A stretch of DNA of 64,000 nucleotides from Candidatus Leptofilum proximum (lineage in GTDB: Bacteria; Chloroflexota; Anaerolineae; Promineifilales; Promineifilaceae). The notes under the pieces were generated by a model. It ran no database searches and was not told the DNA's origin. It saw only the letters and a list, made by a program, of their open reading frames with translations. Shown in pieces: positions 8,055-16,579 of the stretch (positions within the stretch are counted from its first letter, which is position 1; the number at the start of each line of letters is the position of its first letter). A program made the translations under genes and the position numbers. The stretch covers positions 5,456,001 to 5,520,000 of the forward strand of contig JADJXK010000002.1 of assembly GCA_016710325.1 (NCBI GenBank), given 5' to 3'.

Positions 8055-8771
8055 TTAGCTGCTGTGATCCAGTTCCGCCTCAAAGGCGAAGCGGAAAGCA
8101 TCGGCATTGATTGGCCGGTCTAGATGCACGCGGAAGACGCAACGGCCGTCGCCATCCTGAAACCGTTTTTCGCGGGTCACAGCATAACCCAGCAGGCGGC
8201 TCAACGTCGAAATTGTTACGCTGCAAAGCGCTGGCCGCCGCGACGCTACGTTCAGGTAAGGGCAGTTCCGCTCCACCAGACGCAGTTCACCGCTGGCCTG
8301 GTCCTGGTCTATGCTCATGTAAGGATCATCTTCCAGGTAAATGCCCTTGAGCACTTCCAATCGCTCCGCCAGCGGCTTGCCTTGCATGTGCGGCGCCCAT
8401 TGGGCCACATTCTCATCAGCGAGCGAAGCCAACACCTGCCGCAGCGCCTCAGGGCCTAGAACGGCAGACAGCGTGTCAATCAGGCCCACCGCCAGTTCAT
8501 CATACGCTTTGGGGAAGAGGTGATCACCCGCCGCACTCAGCGTATAAACACGGGTCGGGCGGCCAACCCGCTGGCCTGCCGATTGTTTTTTAGCGGAAAC
8601 CACCAGTTGGGCTGCTTCCAGCTGGCGCAGCTGCTGCCGCACCGCTTCATAAGAAACGTCTAGCTCTTCAGCGATAGCGGCATTGGTCGTTTTACCTTGT
8701 TGTTTGATAAAAGCCAGGATTTGCTGCTGCACGTCTGAAATGTTTTCTACATTACTTGCCATGCTGGCCAT
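8055..8771 (-). CDS. SufR-like winged-helix Fe-S regulator
   Basis: A 238-residue transcription factor. The N-terminal winged helix-turn-helix (about residues 12-80) contains TTNAAIAEELDVSYEAVRQQL, quoted in part, and the GRPTRVYTLS wing. The C-terminal half has three conserved cysteines, C170 in ERNCPYL, C183 in PALCS and C211 in GRCVF, the arrangement of SufR-type [Fe-S]-sensing regulators. Such proteins usually repress suf genes; no suf gene is in view. The ATG at 8771 lies 15 nt after the DoxX-like gene, so both form an operon from the promoter at 9229-9256. Two CAAG-N6-CTTG palindromes there are likely its own operators. Confidence 0.85.
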   Translation of the reverse strand: MASMASNVENISDVQQQILAFIKQQGKTTNAAIAEELDVSYEAVRQQLRQLEAAQLVVSAKKQSAGQRVGRPTRVYTLSAAGDHLFPKAYDELAVGLIDTLSAVLGPEALRQVLASLADENVAQWAPHMQGKPLAERLEVLKGIYLEDDPYMSIDQDQASGELRLVERNCPYLNVASRRPALCSVTISTLSRLLGYAVTREKRFQDGDGRCVFRVHLDRPINADAFRFAFEAELDHSS

Positions 8772-8786
8772 TATAGGTGAGTCTCG

Positions 8787-9185
8787 TTAGGTGGCAAAAG
8801 TCTCGCTCAACCGGGCCAGGGCCAATGCGCCCAGGAAAAGGCCAAAGTCGCGCAGCGCGATGTCAAAGTAGCCGGTGAGCACCAGGTTGACGATGATGGC
8901 CAACAGCCAGGCAGCCACAACATAAGCACCAATGCGCGGCTTAAAAAAGACCAGTAACCCGGCAACGATTTCCACAACGCCAACAATAAGCATAAAGGTG
9001 GTGGCGGGAATGATGTTGGCCACAAAAGGCGCCAGGTATTGGGTCCAATCCACCATCAGATTCAGAAATTTGTCTAGACCAAAGAGAAGGGGAGCGGCCG
9101 TAAAACCAATGTGCAAAATTCGGTAAGCCTGATAAACGGGGTTATCGAAGGTCTTGTCACGGGCAGATACAGTTGTGGTAGCCAT
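8787..9185 (-). CDS. DoxX-like integral membrane protein
   Basis: A 132-residue membrane protein with four hydrophobic segments (about residues 28-45, 52-80, 85-108 and 112-130) in the pattern of small DoxX/DUF4267-like proteins. The FGLDKFLN and ARDFGLF-like elements (here LRDFGLFLGAL) are typical. The start is the ATG at 9185, 8 nt after GGAGG; an ATG at 9200 overlaps that site. It is the first gene of an operon with the SufR-like regulator. DoxX relatives are linked to redox or sulfur stress, so control by an Fe-S sensor would make sense, but the function is inferred only. Confidence 0.75.
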   Translation of the reverse strand: MATTTVSARDKTFDNPVYQAYRILHIGFTAAPLLFGLDKFLNLMVDWTQYLAPFVANIIPATTFMLIVGVVEIVAGLLVFFKPRIGAYVVAAWLLAIIVNLVLTGYFDIALRDFGLFLGALALARLSETFAT

Positions 9186-9213
9186 GAGAAATACCTCCAT
9201 TCAGTAAATTTTA

Positions 9214-9227
9214 CAAGATTTAACTTG
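9214..9227. promoter_or_regulatory. Putative SufR-type operator 1
   Basis: CAAG-N6-CTTG palindrome. The known cyanobacterial SufR site is CAAC-N6-GTTG, so this is a close variant. It lies just downstream of the -10 box of the doxX-like operon. Confidence 0.6.
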
Positions 9228-9228
9228 C

Positions 9229-9256
9229 ATTATAGGTTGCAGGAATAATTTGTCAA
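9229..9256 (-). promoter_or_regulatory. Promoter of doxX-like/sufR-like operon
   Basis: On the minus strand TTGACA (complement at 9251-9256), a 16-bp spacer and TATAAT (complement at 9229-9234). It is flanked by two CAAG-N6-CTTG sites. Confidence 0.75.
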
Positions 9257-9267
9257 GTATGAACTTG
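9254..9267. promoter_or_regulatory. Putative SufR-type operator 2
   Basis: A second CAAG-N6-CTTG palindrome, 40 bp (about four helical turns) from the first. It overlaps the -35 box of the leftward operon and abuts a TATAAT on the plus strand. Confidence 0.6.
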
Positions 9268-9453
9268 TATAATAGACGGTGTGATGCCGCCAAACGCCGA
9301 GAAACCGCCGCGCTTATGCCCCAGCGCTGTCGTCACTCCTGCTTCCCCTTTTTTTTGCAACCTGCACCGATGAGGCCATCCCGCTATAATCCAGCAACTC
9401 AAGAAAAGGAAGTAGAGGCGGTTCGCGAACCGCCCCTGCACCGGCATATTTGT

Positions 9454-11010
9454 GTGAAGAATCGAAAATATTTATTCATGACGGTTTTTGTGGCGGGCAT
9501 GAGCACGTTGGCCATCGAATTTACCACCAGCCGGATGCTGCAAACCGTCTACGGGACCTCCAACATCGTCTGGGCCAACGTGATTGGCCTGGTGCTGCTG
9601 TTTTTGACGGTCGGTTATTTTGTGGGGGGGCGATTGGCTGATAGACGGCCGTATCCCCACACCTTCTATGCCCTGGTTGCCTGGGCCGGGTTCAGCAGCG
9701 TCTTTTTTTTGCTGTTAACGAGCCTTTTGTTGAAAACGGCCGCGTCTGCCATGGCTGCGGTGAACGTGGGGGCGATTGCCAGTTCGCTGGTCGGTGTCAT
9801 CTTCGCCCTGGCCGTGCCGGTGACGCTGCTGGGCTGTATCTCCCCATTTGCCATTCGCCTGGCGGTGCAGGATGTAGCCGAGGCCGGGCGAGTCAGCGGC
9901 CGAATTTATGCCATCTCCACCTGGGGCAGCCTGCTGGGCACGTACTTACCCGTGCTGCTGGTCATTCCCGTGGCCGGGTCGCGATTGACGGCGCTCATTT
10001 TTGGCGGGATCTTGCTGCTGGTGGGATTAGGCGGTTTGTGGCAAACGCAGGCGCGCAGCCGTTTCGCCGCGCTGCTGCTGCCCATTATTCTGCTGCCCGT
10101 GGCCCTGGCCTGGACTTCCGGCGGCATCAAGGCTTACGAGGGGCAAATCTTCGAGACCGAGTCGACCTACAACTACATCCAGGTGGTGCGGCAGGGTGAC
10201 TGCAACTACCTGCTGCTGAACGAGGGGCAGGCGTACCACTCGTTTTACTGCGACGGCGGCGCCGTGCCGCGTGTGTCCGTGTGGAGCATCATGCTGGCCG
10301 CACCATATTTTAATGCTGCGCCGGTAGAGATTAACCGGGTGGCGGTGATTGGGCTGGCGGCGGGCACCATTCCCAAGCAGTACACGCGCGTTTTTGGCCA
10401 GCAACTGCCTATCGACGGCATTGAACTGGACGGCGCGATTGTGCAGGCGGGCATTGATTATTTTGCCCTAAACGAGCCAAATATTAACTTGATTGTGGGC
10501 GACGGCCGTTACCAACTCAACCAGCTGCCTCACCGCTACGACGTGATCACCATCGACGCCTACAAGGTGCCGTACATCCCCTGGCACCTGACCACGCAGG
10601 AATTTTTCCAGGAAGTGCGCGCTCATCTAACCGAAACCGGGGTGGTAGCCATGAACGTGGGGCGTGCCCCGGAGGATCGCAGCCTGGTGGACGCCATGAC
10701 GGCCACGCTGCAAACGGTATATCCCACGGTACACGCCATCGACGTGCCCGGCTCGCTGAACACAATTTTGGTGGCTACGGTGCAGCCCACAACGCTGGAC
10801 AATTTGCAGCAAAACCTGGCCGGTTTAGATGCCACGGTGGATCCTTTGCTGCGGGCGGCGTTGGAAACGGCCGTAACCGGCTACGTGCCCACCGATCCCA
10901 GCGACGTCATCTTCACCGACGAGCGCGCTCCGGTGGAAACGATTATCGATGGGCTGGTGCTGCGTTATTTGCTGCAAGAGGGCGTGGGGGGATTGCCCGG
11001 GGTGCAGTAA
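9454..11010 (+). CDS. Membrane-bound spermidine synthase-like protein
   Basis: A 518-residue protein with a polytopic membrane half (about residues 5-220, some seven to eight helices, including FLTVGYFVGGRLADRRP) and a C-terminal Rossmann methyltransferase-like half of the spermidine synthase family. The AVIGLAAGTIPKQY segment replaces the usual GGGdG loop; IDGIELDGAIV and IVGDGRYQL are the acidic cofactor-pocket segments and ITIDAYK follows. Such fused proteins are common in Chloroflexota, and their product is unproven. The frame stays open to 9250, but I place the start at GTG 9454 because a basic KNRKY precedes the first helix; ATG 9478 is the alternative. A TATAAT at 9384 and an 18-bp palindrome at about 9417 lie in the leader. 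Confidence 0.75.
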   Translation: MKNRKYLFMTVFVAGMSTLAIEFTTSRMLQTVYGTSNIVWANVIGLVLLFLTVGYFVGGRLADRRPYPHTFYALVAWAGFSSVFFLLLTSLLLKTAASAMAAVNVGAIASSLVGVIFALAVPVTLLGCISPFAIRLAVQDVAEAGRVSGRIYAISTWGSLLGTYLPVLLVIPVAGSRLTALIFGGILLLVGLGGLWQTQARSRFAALLLPIILLPVALAWTSGGIKAYEGQIFETESTYNYIQVVRQGDCNYLLLNEGQAYHSFYCDGGAVPRVSVWSIMLAAPYFNAAPVEINRVAVIGLAAGTIPKQYTRVFGQQLPIDGIELDGAIVQAGIDYFALNEPNINLIVGDGRYQLNQLPHRYDVITIDAYKVPYIPWHLTTQEFFQEVRAHLTETGVVAMNVGRAPEDRSLVDAMTATLQTVYPTVHAIDVPGSLNTILVATVQPTTLDNLQQNLAGLDATVDPLLRAALETAVTGYVPTDPSDVIFTDERAPVETIIDGLVLRYLLQEGVGGLPGVQ

Positions 11011-11012
11011 TC

Positions 11013-11074
11013 CGTAATCGGTGATCGGTAATCGGTTAAGGGTCTTTTTACCGATTATGGATCACCGATTACCG
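11013..11074. repeat. CGGTAATCGGTGATC hairpin
   Basis: Near-perfect inverted repeat with about 24-bp arms made of CGGTAATC/CGGTGATC units, directly after the stop of the spermidine synthase-like gene. Related units occur at 4927 and 40536. Confidence 0.8.
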
Positions 11075-11099
11075 TTTACCGAAAAAAGGGAGAAGAAAG

Positions 11100-11786
11100 T
11101 TGGAGAACAAACTGCTGCTTAACATAATCAGGTGGATCACCACCGTTGCCATGCCGTTTTTTCTGGGGCTGGGCATGATTCGGGCGGTGATTGCCTGGGA
11201 TTATCCTGGCTTTGAATATCCGCGTATTGCGCCGGATCAATATGGCTTTACGCCCGAGGAGCGGCTGTTTTATGCCCACGCCACGCTGGATTATTTGCAG
11301 CGGCCAGAGCCGTCGGAGGAAGTCATTTATCTGCTGGAGGATTTGCGCCTGCCCAATTCCGAGGAACCGCTGTACAACGAGCGGGAAATCGGGCATATGC
11401 TGGATGTGAAGGATTTGACGGATGCGATTCGCACAATTTGGTGGGTTACGGCCGTTCTCATCACCCTTGGCCTTATTTTCCTACTCGTCCAACCAGCCTT
11501 GCGCCCGGTAGCATACCGTGCCATTTTCCAGGGTGGGTTGGCTACCGTCATTGTTTTAGCGGCCATTGCGCTGTTTATTGGCGTAGGCTGGAGCATCTTT
11601 TTTGTCCAGTTCCACGAGCTGCTCTTCCCACCCGGCAGCTGGACCTTTTACTACACCGATTCGCTCATCCGCCTTTTTCCCGAGCAGTTCTGGTTCGACA
11701 TTGGCGTCATCATGAGCGTTGGTGCACTGCTGTTGGGTGTGCTGGTTACAGGACTAGGCTACTGGTTAATGAAAAGATTCGCGTAG
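11100..11786 (+). CDS. DUF1461/TIGR01906 family membrane protein
   Basis: A 228-residue integral membrane protein. Hydrophobic helices lie near residues 8-32, 113-132, 140-170 and 198-224, with an acidic outer region between helices 1 and 2. The later FFVQFHELLFPPGSWTFYY segment (FHxLLFP and W-F) is the hallmark of the DUF1461 family, whose function is unknown. Translation most likely starts at TTG 11100, because GGGAG lies 6 nt upstream and the next Met is deep in the first helix. The preceding hairpin separates it from the upstream gene. Confidence 0.8.
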   Translation: MENKLLLNIIRWITTVAMPFFLGLGMIRAVIAWDYPGFEYPRIAPDQYGFTPEERLFYAHATLDYLQRPEPSEEVIYLLEDLRLPNSEEPLYNEREIGHMLDVKDLTDAIRTIWWVTAVLITLGLIFLLVQPALRPVAYRAIFQGGLATVIVLAAIALFIGVGWSIFFVQFHELLFPPGSWTFYYTDSLIRLFPEQFWFDIGVIMSVGALLLGVLVTGLGYWLMKRFA

Positions 11787-11811
11787 AGACGTTGCATTGC
11801 AACGTCTCTAC
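11783..11811. repeat. GTAGAGACGTTGCA palindromic repeat
   Basis: Perfect 14-bp arms (GTAGAGACGTTGCA and complement) around a single central base. It overlaps the stop codon of the DUF1461 gene. A second, slightly diverged copy lies at 25081-25109. This palindrome type is widespread in intergenic DNA of several phyla. Confidence 0.85.
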
Positions 11812-11836
11812 GGTAACGTTGTTAGGGGATACGGTC

Positions 11837-12685
11837 ATGAAATACGTCGTTATTACCGGGGCTTCATCAGGGATTGGGTATGATGCGGCACGTTATTTGA
11901 TTGAACACGGTTTTCATGTGTTTGGCAGCGTGCGTAAACCGGCGGATGGGGCGCGCGTGCAGGCGGAGCTGGGCGAACAGTTTACTCCGCTGCTGTTTGA
12001 TGTGACGGATGGGGCGGCGATAGAAACGGCCGTAACCCAGGTCAAAGAAAAAATTGGCAGCAGCGGTCTCGCCGGGCTGGTCAACAATGCGGGCATTGCT
12101 GTGGCCGGGCCGCTTATGCACCTGCCGTTGGATGATCTCCGCCAGCAGTTTGAAGTGAACCTGTTTGGCCTGCTCGATGTGACCCAGAAGTTTTTACCGC
12201 TGCTTGGCGCGGTGCCCAATCCAGGCCATGCACCGGGGCGTATTGTCAACATCAGCTCGGTGAGCGGCCGTGTAGCTTATCCATTTATGGGACCTTATGC
12301 CGCCTCGAAACACGCCCTGGAAGCCCTTTCCGATGCGCTGCGGCGAGAACTACTGCTTTTCGGCGTGGATGTGGTTGTTATCGAACCCGGTTCTGTGCGC
12401 ACTCCCATTTGGGACAAAGCCCAGGAGCTGGATGTGGCACTGTACAGCCATACGCCTTACAAAAGCATACTGGAAGGCATGAAACGCGTCTTTGTCAACC
12501 GGGGCCAAACCGGCATCCCCGTGGAGAAAGTGAGCCAGGCAATTTACACGGCGCTAACGGCCGCAAAGCCCAAAACGCGCTACGTCCTGGCGCGCAAGCT
12601 GTTAACAGGCTGGCTGCTGCCTCGCTACCTGCCGGACCGCCGCTTCGACAAAATCGTGGCCAAACGGTTGGGGATCAGCCAGTAA
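11837..12685 (+). CDS. Short-chain dehydrogenase/reductase
   Basis: A 282-residue NAD(P)-dependent oxidoreductase of the classical SDR family. The cofactor loop TGASSGIG is at residues 7-14, the NNAG motif at 83-86, and the catalytic Ser-Tyr-Lys set is seen as S140/S141, Y154 and K158 (YAASK). EPGSVRTPIW follows, also typical. The frame is open far upstream, but the ATG at 11837 has AGGGG 9 nt before it and begins the first beta strand. The substrate is unknown. It is followed by a dispersed repeat and a convergent gene. Confidence 0.9.
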   Translation: MKYVVITGASSGIGYDAARYLIEHGFHVFGSVRKPADGARVQAELGEQFTPLLFDVTDGAAIETAVTQVKEKIGSSGLAGLVNNAGIAVAGPLMHLPLDDLRQQFEVNLFGLLDVTQKFLPLLGAVPNPGHAPGRIVNISSVSGRVAYPFMGPYAASKHALEALSDALRRELLLFGVDVVVIEPGSVRTPIWDKAQELDVALYSHTPYKSILEGMKRVFVNRGQTGIPVEKVSQAIYTALTAAKPKTRYVLARKLLTGWLLPRYLPDRRFDKIVAKRLGISQ

Positions 12686-12729
12686 GCAAAAAACTTTCTT
12701 CGCTCCAACGCAGTTGGGATTTGCAGCGC

Positions 12730-12762
12730 CGCAGGGATGCTTCGTTTCACTCAGCATGACAA
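12730..12762. repeat. GGATGCTTCG-TCAGCATGAC dispersed repeat
   Basis: A short copy of the widespread GGATGCTTCG...CTCAGCATGACA intergenic repeat. Longer, partly inverted copies lie at 23634-23885. It sits between convergent genes. Confidence 0.6.
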
Positions 12763-12771
12763 TCCGCGGGC

Positions 12772-14361
12772 TCAGGCAACGGCCGTTGCGCCGCCCCGCC
12801 GGTTGTCCCCAGCCGCCACCAGACGGCCGTCTTCCGTGCGCGAGACGCTGTGCGCGCCGCCGAAGTAGATGCTGCGTGTCGGCCAGCGGTTCACCGGGTA
12901 ACCCATCGCTTCCAGCTGAGCAACGGCCGTTGCATCAAACCCCGCTTCACACTGCAACACCCCATCCTCCACGTGCACCCGTGCCGTGTTCACCGCATCG
13001 TTGAGTCTCATGCCGTAGTCCAGCAGATTGCTCAGCACCTGCAAAATAGCGCTGCGGATGCGAATGCTGCCGCCGCTGCCCAGCACCAGCCGCGTTTTGC
13101 CGTTTTTCAGCACGATCACCGGAGCCATCATCGTGGCAATGCGCTGCCCGGCGGGGCGGCTGTGGAACCCGTTGGGGTGTAAATCCGCCTCACCCATCAT
13201 GTTGTTGGGGATGTAGCCCGTGTCCGGCACCACATACCCGGCGGATTCGCCCGCCGTGGTGGTCAGGCTCACCGCCAGGCCGTCGCCGTCTACCACGCTG
13301 AGGTGGCTGGTGTTCTTGGGCGCGGGTGGTTCGGCCACAAAGGGGGAGGCCTGCTGGCGGGTGAGTGCGGTTTGAATTTCGTCGACGTACGGCCGTACAA
13401 ACCCCTCGTCCAGAAACCTCTCAATCGCTTCTGCGGCAGGCAGCGTGTCACACCAGTCGTCCCAAAACGGCCGTGCCCGGTTGGTGGCCACCATGATCTC
13501 GTACAGCAGCTGGAGATGTGCCGCCGAGCCATGCGGCCTCGGCTGCATCTCAAAATGCGAAAGCAGCTTGAGGGTAAATGCCGTCAGCACGCCGCCGGTG
13601 GAGCTGGGCGGTGGCAGCAGCAGTTCACAGTTGCGATAGGGCAGGCGGATGGGGGGCAGTTTGGCCACCTGGTAGTGCAGTAGATCGTCGGCGGTGAGTA
13701 GACCGCCGTTGGCCGCCTGGTCTTGCAGCAGCGCCTGGGCCAGCGCGCCGGTCTGTGCGTAGCTGGCCCCTTCCCGGGCCAGGGCCTGCAGCGTGCCGTG
13801 CAGATCGGGCAAAAAGAAGTGGTCGCCGCCCTGGATCATACGGCCGTTCCTCATAAAAATATCACGCATCCCGGCGGTGTGGGTGTAGAGCGGCTGGAGC
13901 AGGGTGCAGGTGTCGGCCTGGAATTTGGCGATGGTGTGGCCCTCTTGGGCCAGTTTGAGGGCGGGTTGCAGGAGTTGGCTGAGGGGGAGACGGCCGTAAT
14001 CGGCCGCCATCTGGCACAGCCCGGCAATGTTGCCCGGCACGGCCACGGAGGCGCGTCCCAGGTAAAAATCTTGCGTGGTGGCGCCAAAATCAATGGTGAC
14101 CCGGTGAAAGTCGAGGGAGGAGGGGGAACGGCCGTTCAGGCCCGGCGTGTTGCTGAAAAAGTCGTAGACCAGGGATTGGCCGGTTTGTGGATCGTACAGG
14201 TGGGCGATGCCGCTGCCGCCCAGGTGAACCACGCCAATTTCGGCAATAAATGAGGCAAACGCGGCGGCAACGGCCGCATCCACCGCATTGCCGCCCGCCT
14301 GCAAAATTTGTTGACCGGCTGCGGCCGTCGCCGCATCCCCCGCAGCAATCACACCTCGCAT
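12772..14361 (-). CDS. Gamma-glutamyltransferase family protein
   Basis: A 529-residue Ntn-hydrolase of the gamma-glutamyltranspeptidase family, which cleaves gamma-glutamyl bonds and is made as a self-processing precursor. The predicted nucleophile and cleavage site is T351 in KNTSHLSVVDGDG. The N-terminal GGNAVDAAVAAAF and the later APVIVLKNG and GSGGS segments are conserved. No signal peptide is seen, unlike E. coli Ggt, so it is probably cytoplasmic. ATG 14361 with GGAG upstream. It is divergent from an M20 peptidase, perhaps as a peptide or gamma-glutamyl degradation pair. A paralogue lies at 54970-56577. Confidence 0.88.
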   Translation of the reverse strand: MRGVIAAGDAATAAAGQQILQAGGNAVDAAVAAAFASFIAEIGVVHLGGSGIAHLYDPQTGQSLVYDFFSNTPGLNGRSPSSLDFHRVTIDFGATTQDFYLGRASVAVPGNIAGLCQMAADYGRLPLSQLLQPALKLAQEGHTIAKFQADTCTLLQPLYTHTAGMRDIFMRNGRMIQGGDHFFLPDLHGTLQALAREGASYAQTGALAQALLQDQAANGGLLTADDLLHYQVAKLPPIRLPYRNCELLLPPPSSTGGVLTAFTLKLLSHFEMQPRPHGSAAHLQLLYEIMVATNRARPFWDDWCDTLPAAEAIERFLDEGFVRPYVDEIQTALTRQQASPFVAEPPAPKNTSHLSVVDGDGLAVSLTTTAGESAGYVVPDTGYIPNNMMGEADLHPNGFHSRPAGQRIATMMAPVIVLKNGKTRLVLGSGGSIRIRSAILQVLSNLLDYGMRLNDAVNTARVHVEDGVLQCEAGFDATAVAQLEAMGYPVNRWPTRSIYFGGAHSVSRTEDGRLVAAGDNRRGGATAVA

Positions 14362-14392
14362 AGATTCAACTCCGTTTGTGGTTGGTGGCTAT

Positions 14393-14444
14393 TTTCCCGG
14401 AAACTACTTGAACGAGGATGATCCCTAAGTCAGTTTCCGGGAAA
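14393..14444. repeat. Inverted repeat in divergent promoter region
   Basis: Perfect 13-bp arms, TTTCCCGGAAACT at 14393-14405 and AGTTTCCGGGAAA at 14432-14444. The palindromic core TTTCCCGGAAA also occurs at 41829. It lies in the gap between the divergent gamma-glutamyltransferase and M20 genes and could be an operator or a dispersed repeat. Confidence 0.55.
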
Positions 14445-14576
14445 TTTAAGACAAGTTTACCCGATTCTTTTCCTTATGTCTTTGTATAAAAAACGGCCGT
14501 TATCGGCGTTACCAATTCGCCTAAAATTGCCGAACGTGATAGAAAAACAAGACAACACACATTCAAGGATGGTCGC

Positions 14577-15830
14577 ATGAATCGCAAGACGTTTCCCTCG
14601 ATTTTGCAGCAGCATTTTCAACTAAACATGCCGGGCTACCTGGCTGCGCTGCGGCGGATGGTAGACATCAACAGCTTCACCGCCTACGCTCCCGGCGTCA
14701 ACGAGTTGGGCCAGCTGACGGCCGATTGGTTTGCCCGGCTGGGATTTGCAGCCGAATTTGTCCAATCCGCCATTCCCCACTATGGCCAACACCTGGTGCT
14801 GACGCGCAAAGGCTTTAGCAACAATACCATCGGGCTGGTGTCTCACCTGGATACTGTTTTTCCCGCCGAAGAGGAGCTCCGCAACAACTTCCACTGGCGT
14901 GAAGAAGGCGAGCGCATTTATGGCCCCGGTACGGTGGACATCAAGGGCGGTACCATGCTTATCTACATGATGCTGGACGCACTGGCCCTGCACGCCCCGG
15001 AGCGGTTTGAGGAGATCAACTGGGTTATCCTCATCGACGCCGCCGAGGAGGCCGAGGCCGAAGATTTTGGCCAGCTTTGCATCGACCGGCTGGAGGGGCC
15101 AGATACCCTGGCCTGCCTTATTTTTGAGGGTGGCAGCAAGGTAGACAACACCTACCAGGTGGTAGTGGCGCGCAAAGGCATGGCCGTCTTCCAGGTGAAA
15201 ACCGAGGGGCGTTCGTCCCACGCGGGCAGCTACCACGCCCTAGGGGCCAATGCCCTGGTGCAGATGGCCCACACCATCCTGAAGCTTGCAGCAATGACCG
15301 ACTACAGCCGCGACGTGACGGTGAACGTGGGCACGGTGCACGGCGGTGTGGTGACCAACCGGGTGCCGCACGAGGCCGAGGCGTGGCTGGAGATGCGTAC
15401 CTTTAAGCCGGATGTTTATGCGGAAACGGTAGATCAAATCCTGGCGCTCAACGGCCAGGCCGATGTAGTCAGTTCGGCCGATGGGTACAGCTGCTCCGTG
15501 GCGCTGAATTTATACCGCAAAACGCCGCCCTGGGGGCGTAACGAAGCCACCGACCGCCTGTTTGAGATTTGGCGGCAGGCGGGTTCTGAGCTGGGCTTCA
15601 CGGTGCTGCCCGAGGAGCGCGGTGGTTTAAGCGACGGCAACCATTTTTGGCAGCGGATTCCTACGTTGGATGGCCTGGGGCCAGCGGGGGGCAACGCGCA
15701 CTGTTCAGAGCGCAGCGAAGACGGCAGCAAAGACCAGGAATACGTGCTGGTTAGCTCCTTTGTGCCCAAGGCAACCCTCAATACGATGGCGCTGCTGCAC
15801 CTGATTGGCGCCTTTGATGGATCTGCTTGA
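14577..15830 (+). CDS. M20 family metallopeptidase (CPG2/ArgE-like)
   Basis: A 417-residue di-zinc hydrolase that removes C-terminal or N-acyl groups from small substrates. Metal and catalytic residues seen are H90 and D92 in VSHLD, D121 in GPGTVDIKGG and the E157/E158 pair in DAAEEAE. RSSHAG in the lid domain supplies the usual dimerisation-domain His. It has no signal peptide. ATG 14577 has AAGGA about 8 nt upstream. It is divergent from gamma-glutamyltransferase and followed at 50 nt by a membrane protein gene, so the next two genes may be in its operon. Exact substrate not predictable. Confidence 0.88.
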   Translation: MNRKTFPSILQQHFQLNMPGYLAALRRMVDINSFTAYAPGVNELGQLTADWFARLGFAAEFVQSAIPHYGQHLVLTRKGFSNNTIGLVSHLDTVFPAEEELRNNFHWREEGERIYGPGTVDIKGGTMLIYMMLDALALHAPERFEEINWVILIDAAEEAEAEDFGQLCIDRLEGPDTLACLIFEGGSKVDNTYQVVVARKGMAVFQVKTEGRSSHAGSYHALGANALVQMAHTILKLAAMTDYSRDVTVNVGTVHGGVVTNRVPHEAEAWLEMRTFKPDVYAETVDQILALNGQADVVSSADGYSCSVALNLYRKTPPWGRNEATDRLFEIWRQAGSELGFTVLPEERGGLSDGNHFWQRIPTLDGLGPAGGNAHCSERSEDGSKDQEYVLVSSFVPKATLNTMALLHLIGAFDGSA

Positions 15831-15879
15831 TAAAACCACATAACGAAAGCCGAAGGGGCTGAAAGGAGACAGATAAGCG

Positions 15880-16578
15880 ATGTCTTACAATCGATTGGGA
15901 ACGCTGGCAGCCGGGCTGCTGGGGCTGGGCTGGCTGGCGGCCGTGGTGGTAAATCTTTTTGTCTGGTTCCCGATAATTCAAGGGATGCCGTCCAACTTTT
16001 GGGATGACGCCAATTTGTTTCTACAGTTTGTCCGGGAGAATCTCATTTCCTGGCAGGTTTTCCATGTGGGGACGACGGTGGGGCTGTGTGCGGCCGTTTT
16101 CCTCGTGGGGCTGCTGGCGGAGTTGGGGCAGGGTGACAGCCGGACCCGGGCTTTTACCACCCTGGGCATGGTCGGTGCCGTCTTTGGCCTGGTGGCCAGC
16201 CTGGTTGATCAGCTGGGGACGCCGGTGTTGGCCCGGTTTGCCCTGGGTAATCCCATCTTTGTGAACCAGATTTGGGAATACGTGGAACCGATTCGCGACT
16301 CGGGCTTTAAGACGGCCAGTTTTGCCTTCATGGGGCTGTGGCTCATCTGGCTGGCGGGTCGGTTGATTCTGGAGGCGCGCCGCCTGGGCCAGTTTACCCT
16401 GGCGGCGGGCATTGGCCTGGTGCTGCTGGCCATTGTCGAGGCGCTGGTGCCGCCGCCGCTGGCCTACACCATTGGCGAGACGGGCATTGGCGGTTTTGTG
16501 GTGCTGCTCTTCCCGATTTGGGCGTTCTGGCTGGCCAGCTGGTTTTGGCAGCGAGAAGTCGCGGAACTGGGTAAGTGA
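15880..16578 (+). CDS. Six-helix membrane protein of unknown function
   Basis: A 232-residue hydrophobic protein with about six predicted TM helices (near residues 8-35, 58-80, 92-112, 145-162, 170-190 and 200-222). It resembles DUF4386-type proteins in size and layout, but I do not recognise it with certainty. GGAG sits 10 nt before the ATG. It lies 49 nt after the M20 peptidase gene, and the next gene begins 2 nt after its stop, so the three are probably co-transcribed. Confidence 0.65.
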   Translation: MSYNRLGTLAAGLLGLGWLAAVVVNLFVWFPIIQGMPSNFWDDANLFLQFVRENLISWQVFHVGTTVGLCAAVFLVGLLAELGQGDSRTRAFTTLGMVGAVFGLVASLVDQLGTPVLARFALGNPIFVNQIWEYVEPIRDSGFKTASFAFMGLWLIWLAGRLILEARRLGQFTLAAGIGLVLLAIVEALVPPPLAYTIGETGIGGFVVLLFPIWAFWLASWFWQREVAELGK

Positions 16579-16579
16579 G

